Assembly: GCA_031422315.1 (NCBI GenBank)
Contig: JANOQN010000047.1
Coordinates: forward strand, 1-38,941
Reading direction: 5' to 3'
DNA: 38,941 nucleotides
Source: JANNYA01 sp031422315
GTDB lineage: Bacteria; Pseudomonadota; Gammaproteobacteria; Xanthomonadales; SZUA-5
Shown here piece after piece: positions 32,608-38,941 of this stretch; the first letter of the stretch is position 1, and every line of letters begins with the position of its first letter. The notes below the pieces were generated by a model, which was given only the letters and a program-made list of their open reading frames with translations, had not been told where the DNA came from and did no database searches. The position numbers and the translations under genes were made by a program.

Positions 32608-33039
32608 TCACTGCGGGTCAAACTTAACGCTTTGAAGTCCATACGAGGCTGCGCATTTTGCCAAGCGCGCGTCGAGCGTTGCCAATGCGCTCGCTTGAAC
32701 TTGCAGCGCAAGCGCGAGGTGAAGTGCGTCACCAGATCGAAGTCCATCCTGGTTTTTTCGAATCAAATTTGCAGCTTGGATGAAATTGCTGCGATCTATG
32801 GGAATCAGCCGAAGTGTTTTGTCACAGAGTTCGTTAAATAGCGTCCAAGCGCTATCACCTATTTTTTCAGTGATTTGTTTGGTTCGCTGCTTCAATGCGA
32901 TTGCGCTTGCAACTTCCGTTACGCACCAATCACCCGAAATCAATGGCCGTGCTTCTCTTTCTATCCAATCCGCTATCAATGCTGCCGTCGACTCAAAAGT
33001 AGTCAATGCAACTAGAACGCTGGCATCTACATAAATCAT
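32608..33039 (-). CDS. vapC: PIN-domain toxin VapC
   Basis: VapC toxins are Mg-dependent endoribonucleases, often cutting tRNA. The 143-residue PIN protein shows the four acidic residues: Asp5 in MIYVDASVLV, Glu42 in VTEVASA, Asp104 in RSGDALHLA and Asp123 in TLDARLA. It lies 12 bases behind the antitoxin gene, the usual order for vapBC. No signs of damage are visible, so the pair is probably active. Confidence 0.9.
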   Translation of the reverse strand: MIYVDASVLVALTTFESTAALIADWIEREARPLISGDWCVTEVASAIALKQRTKQITEKIGDSAWTLFNELCDKTLRLIPIDRSNFIQAANLIRKNQDGLRSGDALHLALALQVQASALATLDARLAKCAASYGLQSVKFDPQ

Positions 33040-33051
33040 TCAGCTGTGTAG

Positions 33052-33309
33052 TTAGAAACGTTCGTTTTCTTTTAACTCGTCCATCACACTGGTGGTCATT
33101 GGGATTGTTTTATGAAAAGCACGTATCTTTTCCAACATGGCTGCTTTGTCAGTATTGCTATTACTTGAATCAGGCGTTAAGTGGATTTCTCCAGATTTAT
33201 CAATGCTGGCGGCGAGGTAATCTCCGATATGGATACCGACACGTTTGGCATAGCTTGCGGGAAGCCGTACCGCTAGACTGTTTCCCCATTTTGCAACTTG
33301 TAAACGCAT
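33052..33309 (-). CDS. vapB: AbrB/MazE-type antitoxin VapB
   Basis: The 85-residue protein begins MRLQVAKWGNSLAVRLPASYAKRVGIHIGD, the swapped-hairpin AbrB DNA-binding domain used by VapB antitoxins. The C-terminal third (KAAMLEKIRAFHKTIPMTTS) is the likely toxin-binding tail. A GAGGG ribosome site (complement of 33316-33320) precedes the start. It should neutralise VapC and repress the shared promoter in 33310-33395. Confidence 0.88.
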   Translation of the reverse strand: MRLQVAKWGNSLAVRLPASYAKRVGIHIGDYLAASIDKSGEIHLTPDSSNSNTDKAAMLEKIRAFHKTIPMTTSVMDELKENERF

Positions 33310-33395
33310 AAATTTCCCTCAATTTAACTCAAAAAAATAGACCTGGATTTATTTGCGTTATTGTGAGCTTAAAGTATGCGCACTTCACTATGGTG

Positions 33396-34181
33396 TCAAC
33401 CCGCAAACCCCGCCGTACGCTTTTCCAAAAACGCACTCAAACCCTCTTGCCCTTCAGGCGATACCCGCAATCTAGCGATAAGCTGGGCGTTTTCCTCATC
33501 CAACAGCATTTGCGATTCAATTGATCGATTAGCAACACGCTGCACCAATTGCTTGCACGCTTTCACCGCGTTTGGCCCTGCTGATTTCAAGAATTTTAGC
33601 TGGCGATTGACGCAATCGTCTAAGGCGTCAGTTTCGCAAATTTCGTGCAATAGGCCCATGCTGAGCGCGCGTTCAGCGGTGAATACTTCGGCGGTTTGAA
33701 AATAGCGCAGCGCTTGACGCTGGCCGATCGCGGCGATCACATAGGGTGAAATCACTGCCGGTGCTAAACCGAGCTTACTTTCGGTTAGCCCAAATTTGAC
33801 CGAATTAACGCTGATGGCAATGTCGCAGCAGGCGATTAAGCCAACGCCTCCGCCAAACGCTTGCCCGTTAACTTTGGCAATCGTTGGCTTGCTGCAAAAC
33901 GCCAGCGTGCGCATTAGCTGGCTCAAGTTACGGGCATCTTGCACATTGTCGGATTGACTTGCGCCTTGCTGGGCGCGCATCCAGTTCAAGTCCGCACCCG
34001 CTGAAAACGAAGCACCCGCGCCGCTCAAAACAATGACGCGCACGCTGGCATCGCGTGACAAGCTGTCAATCGCCTCGGTTAGTTCGGCAATCAGTGCGGC
34101 ATCAAAGGCATTGTGCAACGCCGGGCGATTCATCGTTAGGTGGGCAATTTGTTCGCTTAGCTCAAGCAAAATGGCGCTCAT
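33396..34181 (-). CDS. liuC: Enoyl-CoA hydratase/isomerase, methylglutaconyl-CoA hydratase-like
   Basis: The 261-residue crotonase protein has the oxyanion-hole segments SGAGASFSAGADLNWMR and NGQAFGGGVGLIACCDIA, followed by FGLTESKLGLAPAVISPYVIAAIGQRQALRYFQTAEVF. The SAGADLNWMR and PAVISPYV strings are those I associate with LiuC of leucine and isovalerate breakdown. Other liu genes (liuA, liuB, liuD) are not in the window, so the pathway assignment rests on similarity. It stands alone and divergent from carA. Confidence 0.82.
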   Translation of the reverse strand: MSAILLELSEQIAHLTMNRPALHNAFDAALIAELTEAIDSLSRDASVRVIVLSGAGASFSAGADLNWMRAQQGASQSDNVQDARNLSQLMRTLAFCSKPTIAKVNGQAFGGGVGLIACCDIAISVNSVKFGLTESKLGLAPAVISPYVIAAIGQRQALRYFQTAEVFTAERALSMGLLHEICETDALDDCVNRQLKFLKSAGPNAVKACKQLVQRVANRSIESQMLLDEENAQLIARLRVSPEGQEGLSAFLEKRTAGFAG

Positions 34182-34317
34182 ATAGCCTCAAAAGCGGTTG
34201 ATTGGGTGCTGTAGCTTAAGCCCAAATGACGCGTAGCGCATGCCAAAAAGGCAGAATCATTCGGCGCTGCACTACACTCCAGCCGCAAAGCAAACCTTCA
34301 AATTTGGGTGAATCCAC

Positions 34318-35490
34318 ATGACGCAACAGCTGTTCCCCGAGCGCGCGCGCGCCGTTTTAGCCCTTGCCGATGGCAGCTTGTTTCATGGCATTAGCGCAGG
34401 CGCAGCAGGCCTAAGCGCGGGTGAGGTAGTTTTTAACACTGCCATGACCGGCTACCAAGAAATTTTGACCGATCCAAGCTATTGCCAGCAACTCGTTACG
34501 CTGACTTTCCCGCATATTGGCAATGTCGGCTGCAATGAGGGCGATGCTGAATCTGCCAAAGTCTATGCCGCCGGGTTAATTGTGCGTGATATTTCACCCA
34601 TCGCCAGCAACTGGCGCAGCCTGCAATCATTGCCCGACTATCTGCGCGAGCGCAGCATCGTGGCGATAGCTGAGGTGGACACCCGTAGGCTGACCAAACA
34701 CCTGCGCGAAACCGGTGCGCAAAGCGGCGCCATTGCCGCATCTGATGACCTAAACATCAGCTTAGCAAGCTTGGAGGTGCAGGCATTAGCAGCGGCAAAA
34801 TCATTCCCAGGACTATCCGGTTTGGATTTGGCCAAAGTCGTCAGCTGCAAGCAGCAATATCGTCACACCAGCGGCACTTTTGATTTGGCCAGCAATAGCT
34901 ATCAGCCCGCCAGCGCAGCGCAGTTTCACGTAGTAGCCTACGATTTTGGCGCCAAGCGCAATATTTTGAATTTGCTGGTGCAATCGGGCTGTAGCGTTAC
35001 CGTGGTGCCCGCGCAAACCTCCGCCAGTGAGGTGCTTGCATTAAAGCCAGACGGTATTTTCCTCAGCAACGGCCCGGGTGATCCGGCGCCGTGTGACTAC
35101 GCCATCAGCGCCATTCAAACGTTCTTACAGCACAAAACCCCGATTTTTGGCATCTGTTTGGGGCATCAGCTGCTCGGCTTAGCGGCTGGCGCACAGACGC
35201 TGAAAATGAAATTCGGCCATCATGGCGCGAACCACCCGGTACAAGATTTGCGCACCAAACAGGTCATGATTTCCAGCCAAAATCACGGCTTTGCGATAGA
35301 TGAAGTAAGCCTGCCTGCCCACATCGAAGTCACGCACCGCTCCTTGTTTGATGGCTCAAATCAAGGCATTCGATTGACTAACGCGCCCGCGTTTAGCTTT
35401 CAAGGCCATCCAGAAGCCAGCCCAGGCCCGAAAGATGTCGAGGCGTTATTTGGCGAATTTGTGGCCTTGATGCGTGGGGCCACAGCATGA
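34318..35490 (+). CDS. carA: Carbamoyl-phosphate synthase small subunit
   Basis: CarA supplies ammonia from glutamine to CarB for carbamoyl phosphate, the precursor of arginine and pyrimidines. The N-terminal part has LADGSLFHGISAGA and EVVFNTAMTGYQEILTDPSYCQQ. The glutaminase part has LSNGPGDP, the nucleophile Cys280 in IFGICLGHQLLG, and His364/Glu366 in FSFQGHPEASPGP. At 390 residues it is of normal length. carB is not next: a GlsB-type gene overlaps the stop codon by four bases, then gene-free sequence follows. No strong ribosome site is visible before the ATG. Confidence 0.95.
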   Translation: MTQQLFPERARAVLALADGSLFHGISAGAAGLSAGEVVFNTAMTGYQEILTDPSYCQQLVTLTFPHIGNVGCNEGDAESAKVYAAGLIVRDISPIASNWRSLQSLPDYLRERSIVAIAEVDTRRLTKHLRETGAQSGAIAASDDLNISLASLEVQALAAAKSFPGLSGLDLAKVVSCKQQYRHTSGTFDLASNSYQPASAAQFHVVAYDFGAKRNILNLLVQSGCSVTVVPAQTSASEVLALKPDGIFLSNGPGDPAPCDYAISAIQTFLQHKTPIFGICLGHQLLGLAAGAQTLKMKFGHHGANHPVQDLRTKQVMISSQNHGFAIDEVSLPAHIEVTHRSLFDGSNQGIRLTNAPAFSFQGHPEASPGPKDVEALFGEFVALMRGATA

Positions 35491-35741
35491 ACATCACTGC
35501 ACTAGTAACGATCCTTTTGATCGGCGGCATTGCCGGCTGGCTTGCCGGATTAGTCGTCAAAGGCCGCGGCTACGGAATTATCGCAAACATAGTAGTCGGT
35601 ATTCTGGGCGCTGTTTTGGCGTCCTGGCTGCTGCCCAAAGCCGGTATTTATATCGGCGGAAATCTCATCGCGACGATTGTAAACGCAACGATTGGCGCGA
35701 CGATTTTATTGGCCTTGCTGCGAATAATCGACAGACGATAG
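35487..35741 (+). CDS. GlsB/YeaQ/YmgE family small membrane protein
   Basis: The 84-residue protein consists almost entirely of three hydrophobic helices with glycine-rich turns: LVTILLIGGIAGWLAGLVVKGRGYGIIANIVVGILGAVLASWLLP. This GGIAGWLAG...G.IxNIVVGIxGAxLG pattern marks the family once called transglycosylase-associated proteins, often stress-induced. Its ATG overlaps the carA stop by four bases, so it is translated with carA. The coupling of this family to carA is unusual. Confidence 0.88.
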   Translation: MNITALVTILLIGGIAGWLAGLVVKGRGYGIIANIVVGILGAVLASWLLPKAGIYIGGNLIATIVNATIGATILLALLRIIDRR

Positions 35742-36304
35742 CTGTCAATCGCTCGGATTTTGTTGAATAGTTGCAGGTTTACCAGCGCTTGATAGGTAAT
35801 GCGCCACCAGTGCAGCGCCACTAGCATGCTTGCCGCTAAGTCTGGGTTTCATGGAAAGTTTGTTGAAGAGTGACGCGTTTTACCGTTGTCATTTGCATAC
35901 GCGGTCGATTTTTCAGGCAACTCCGCCCCGCCTCGTCATCCCCGCGAAAGCTGGACCCAGTACAGGTGTCAACCATTCACTGGGCTTTAAAAGCAGCGAA
36001 AACTGCGCGCTTTTACACCGACAAACACATTGAAAGTTCGTTATGCCTGGGTCCCCGCTGTCGCGGGGATGACGACAGGGCAATCGAACGCGTGTCTTTA
36101 GTCTGTTTGGTTTGACAAGCTCACTACGAACCGATGACCTCATTTGTTAAAAAAAATTAACGTCCAAAAATTAATTTAGAAACAATCTGCCAGGAAACGA
36201 TTGTTTACTTCTCAGTGCCTGGTTAACAATTATCAAAACTTAATTCACAAAGCGTCCACGCAAAATCAACTTGCGCGGCGCAGCCATTTTCTTTGGAGAA
36301 AACC
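35742..36304. other. Gene-free stretch after carA-glsB
   Basis: No credible gene is present in these 563 bases. A short GACAG/CTGTC hairpin overlaps the glsB stop (35730-35746). A long inverted repeat of a dispersed family lies at 35933-36075. The last 160 bases are AT-rich and probably hold the promoter of the next gene, but no clear -35/-10 pair could be fixed. Confidence 0.6.
35933..36075. repeat. Dispersed inverted repeat (TCGTCATCCCCGCG type)
   Basis: TCGTCATCCCCGCGAAAGC with GACCCAG (35933-35960) pairs with CTGGGTCCCCGC and GCGGGGATGACGA (36047-36075), enclosing about 86 bp. Paired arms of this kind are scattered in many proteobacterial genomes and resemble small non-autonomous elements. 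The arms are imperfect here, which suggests an old copy. Confidence 0.7.
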
Positions 36305-38941
36305 ATGCCGCGCTCAATTCAGTCAAAAGCCCGCCAAGTAAGTTTACGCGCGAAGCTCCTCCCAGCGCTGCTATTTGGGTTAAGTGCCACACTACTGAGC
36401 GCGCAGCCGATCAGTTTTCTGCAAAAAGCGCCGCACCCCGATAACCCGGGTCACGCAGGCTGCGCCGTCCACAGCTTCGATGTGCCCGGGCAGAAATCAT
36501 CGGCAATTGCTAGCGCCAAGCTAGTCACGCCCGGCACCCGCAACAACAGCACGCACGTGATCTCCATCGATTCACCCTACGGCTTCACCGAATCGGCAGG
36601 CCGGCAAGACGTCGCGAAAGCCTTTTACACGCAAAATCCGGATAGCTACGATTTCCTATTCGTATTTTCCGATTTCGAATTCCCTGTCCCGCCCAATGTG
36701 GGCGCCTACTACCACCCGGTACGCAATGACGTACAGGGCATCAATATGCCGATTGGCGACAGCGGCGCGCTGTTCGGCAGCGCCAAGCAGCTGCAGGGAT
36801 TTGTCGACATGACCTGGATGAGCCGCTATACCTTCAAGCGCACTGATCCGAACTATCAAGCCGTCATGAAAATCGCCATGCACGAAGTGCTGCACCGCTA
36901 CGGCCCGAACGTGCGTTATAAAAATGCCGCGAACGAAATCAAGCTCGATCTCGGCAATCCAGTAAACAAGCCCCATTGGTCGCTCGCGCTCGATACCGAT
37001 GCCTCAGTAATGTACGGCGCACGCTGGGCCTTACAGCCTGACAATAGCTATCGCGCCACGGAAACCGTCGCGCGCCTGCATCCGCTCGATTTGTACGTGG
37101 CCGGCTGGGGCGCCGCCTCTGAAGTGCCTGATCTGAAGCTATTGCAAATGCAGCCGCAACCTACTGGCGATGTGCCCACGCTAGGCCAAATCGTCACCGC
37201 GCCCGCCATCACCGTGCCGATGTCGCAAATCATTTCCGCTGAAGGCGCACGTATCCCGGCATTTGGCACTGCGCAAAATCGCTACCGCGCCGCGATTATT
37301 TTCCTGACTCGCCCGGGCGTTACAGCATCCAACGCGCGCCTGTTGGAGCTAGATATGTTCCGGCGCACCTTTGAAGATTATTTTGACGGCATGACCGGCG
37401 GCCGCGCCTCGATCAGCTTCAAGCTGGACGATACCCAGGCCGTGTTGACTGGCCCCACCGTGCTGGATAGTTCGGTTCCTACCGGTGGCACCGGCATTAC
37501 CGCCGCCATCAACTGGCTGGAGTCCAAGGCCTACACGATGCCAGTCAGTGATCGTGCCAGCAGCGCCGTGCGCGATACCATGGCGCTGTATTTAGCGTTG
37601 ACTGCGGCGAAACCCGCATCAGCCAAAATCGCACTGGCGCGTACTTGGCTTGCGCAAACTAACGCGAAATCCGCCGATGCCGCCGCCGCTATGCTGCTGG
37701 CCGATCCAGCCAATGCCGCCGCGCTCGCCAAGCTGCTGCAGGCCCGCAGCGGCGATCGCTTTGCCATCAGCGCCGAACACAACCCGACAAAATTCGACTC
37801 CGCGCTGGCCGCAAATGCGCTAGCCGCCGTGCCCGCGCAGCAAATCGGCATGGGCGCGCTGCGCACCGCGCTCGGCAATACCGCGCTCGGCTATACCGAA
37901 GCCGGGCAAGCGCGCTTGGTGCCGACGATTTTAGTCGCGGTCGAATTGCTGCGCAGCCCGGAAACGATTGCACAGGCCGTGCCACTCATAGCCTTCATTC
38001 GCACACGCTACACAAACGGCGGCTTTTTTGATGGCAGCGAACGCAGCTTGCTAGCCTCCGCACTCGTCTTGCAGCACAGCGCCGCACTCGGCTTTAGCTT
38101 CGCCGAAGTTAGCGCCATCGAAGCCGATCTCATCAGCCAGCAGAGCAGCTACCCCGGCAGCTTTGGCGGCAGCGTCTTTCTAACCGCGCAGGCCGTGTTG
38201 GGGTTAGAAATGGGTCAGCGCGCTGATTTATTGCTAACCAGCGCGCCCGTGCTGCCCATAGGCGCAATCTACGAAGGCGAAAGCGCGGCGATCAAATTCG
38301 TCGCCAGCAATCTAGGCAAAGTGGCATCCGGCCTAGCCAAAGCCCGGCTCTATCAAAAACAAGGCGCCGATTGGATTGCCGTTCCAGGTGACATTGATCT
38401 GCCCGCCATTGCCAGCGGCCAAAGCACCGCACCGATCACCATCGCCTTCGACACCACCGGCAAAACCGGCGCACTAGAACTTGCCTTGGCCTTAGATGCT
38501 ACCGAGCTGGTGCGCGAGCGCTCCGAGCTCAACAATCGCCAAAGCTTCACGCTCACCATTTCCCCCAAGCCAAACCTGTCGGAGCTATCACTCTCCGCGT
38601 TTAGCTTTACGCCCGGCATCATCACCGAGCTGCCCGCCACCATCGCAATCAGCGCGCAGGTCCGCAATGTCGGCCTAGCCGCCGCTAGCGCCGTACAAAT
38701 CGGGCTTTACAAAGTCGTAGCCAACAACTTAGTGCTGATTACCGAACAAAGCAAAACCATCGCCCCCGGCGTATCCGAGCCCATAAGCTTCAGCTTCCCA
38801 CAAACCGCAGTGCCGCAGAAAGATTACGCAGTGGTGATTGATCTGGCTAATACCGTAATCGAAGCCAATGAAACCAATAACCGCCGAGATTTTTCACTAA
38901 TATTCGATCCGATTTTAGATTTGCGCCTTAAAACCGAAAAT
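36305..38941 (+). CDS. Large secreted HExxH metalloprotease-like protein with CARDB domains, 3' end outside window
   Basis: The frame from ATG 36305 is open for 879 codons to the window end. GGAG (36295-36298) lies six bases upstream. After a signal peptide (LLPALLFGLSATLLSAQP) comes a beta-rich region. Then MHEVLHRYGPNV follows, a zincin-type motif H-E-x-x-H (His193, Glu194, His197) followed by x-Y-G, with SVMYGARWAL after it. Residues about 400-630 are helical and alanine-rich with repeated ALAxxxLxxTAA units. From about 640 CARDB-like beta domains repeat (ADLLLTSAPVLPIGAIYEGESAAIKFVASNLG; PNLSELSLSAFSFTP...AQVRNVGLAAASAVQIGLYK; NETNNRRDF). It may be a surface adhesin-protease. The third zinc ligand could not be fixed, so activity is uncertain. 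Confidence 0.75.
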   Translation, partial: MPRSIQSKARQVSLRAKLLPALLFGLSATLLSAQPISFLQKAPHPDNPGHAGCAVHSFDVPGQKSSAIASAKLVTPGTRNNSTHVISIDSPYGFTESAGRQDVAKAFYTQNPDSYDFLFVFSDFEFPVPPNVGAYYHPVRNDVQGINMPIGDSGALFGSAKQLQGFVDMTWMSRYTFKRTDPNYQAVMKIAMHEVLHRYGPNVRYKNAANEIKLDLGNPVNKPHWSLALDTDASVMYGARWALQPDNSYRATETVARLHPLDLYVAGWGAASEVPDLKLLQMQPQPTGDVPTLGQIVTAPAITVPMSQIISAEGARIPAFGTAQNRYRAAIIFLTRPGVTASNARLLELDMFRRTFEDYFDGMTGGRASISFKLDDTQAVLTGPTVLDSSVPTGGTGITAAINWLESKAYTMPVSDRASSAVRDTMALYLALTAAKPASAKIALARTWLAQTNAKSADAAAAMLLADPANAAALAKLLQARSGDRFAISAEHNPTKFDSALAANALAAVPAQQIGMGALRTALGNTALGYTEAGQARLVPTILVAVELLRSPETIAQAVPLIAFIRTRYTNGGFFDGSERSLLASALVLQHSAALGFSFAEVSAIEADLISQQSSYPGSFGGSVFLTAQAVLGLEMGQRADLLLTSAPVLPIGAIYEGESAAIKFVASNLGKVASGLAKARLYQKQGADWIAVPGDIDLPAIASGQSTAPITIAFDTTGKTGALELALALDATELVRERSELNNRQSFTLTISPKPNLSELSLSAFSFTPGIITELPATIAISAQVRNVGLAAASAVQIGLYKVVANNLVLITEQSKTIAPGVSEPISFSFPQTAVPQKDYAVVIDLANTVIEANETNNRRDFSLIFDPILDLRLKTEN

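Noticed and set aside
1..38941. tRNA, rRNA or riboswitch
   Set aside because: No recognisable tRNA arms, rRNA segments or known riboswitch cores were seen by eye in the intergenic stretches.

Overview
The window looks like a chromosomal segment of a gammaproteobacterium with medium G+C, most plausibly a member of or close to the Lysobacterales (Xanthomonadales). The grounds are the gene content (RAYT transposase, TonB-dependent receptor plug, AraC-type ArgR with AruF/AruG, LiuC-like hydratase, CarA) and two secreted proteins ending in the short tag L-[RK]-[ND]-G-F-E, which I associate with that order. The assignment is an inference. No tRNA, rRNA, CRISPR array or phage was seen.

Layout. 1-5553: a mobile, damaged region. 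It holds a RAYT transposase (5' end outside the window), two tandem 88-bp repeats that each carry a terminator-like hairpin, a periplasmic immunity-like protein, an N-terminally truncated Rhs protein with an amidase-like C-terminal toxin domain, and the first third of a TonB-dependent receptor gene into which the Rhs module has been joined. 5554-13012: a tightly overlapping operon for scavenging cyanophycin or arginine: AraC-type ArgR, arginine N-succinyltransferase alpha and (divergent) beta subunits, a secreted cyanophycinase, a CphZ/AotO-type beta-Asp-Arg dipeptide hydrolase, and a YfcC-type transporter. Upstream lies a direct repeat that fits the Pseudomonas ArgR operator (TGTCGC-N8-AA-N5) with exact 21-bp phasing.

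13018-22028: an RHH antitoxin remnant, then secreted proteins of unknown role. These are a ~1570-aa multidomain protein with the GFE tag, an exported protein, a seven-repeat propeller-like protein with one Cys-x4-Cys pair per repeat, its overlapping small GFE-tagged partner, and a membrane-anchored protein. 22137-23261: an AI-2E family permease. 23523-25075: an arsenic operon (perfect-palindrome operator, arsR, a 33-aa ArsI-like remnant, arsC, aqpS-like channel) without ArsB or Acr3. 25083-27435: a DUF2157 / DUF4401 / GDYXXLXY membrane operon on the minus strand.

27687-38941: an orphan tandem-receiver response regulator; a DUF4143 ATPase gene broken by a single in-frame amber codon; a 145-bp MITE-like element with 18-bp perfect terminal inverted repeats; a DUF4105 membrane protein; CorC; a VapBC toxin-antitoxin pair; a LiuC-like enoyl-CoA hydratase; carA coupled to a GlsB/YeaQ protein with no carB behind it; a noncoding stretch with a dispersed inverted repeat; and a large secreted HExxH/CARDB protein that runs off the window end.

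The strongest biological story is the cyanophycin locus. Polymer would be cut outside the cytoplasm, the dipeptide or arginine imported, the dipeptide hydrolysed, and arginine fed into the succinyltransferase pathway under ArgR. The broken receptor gene sits divergently on the other side of the same predicted operator, so it may once have been the outer-membrane port of the system.
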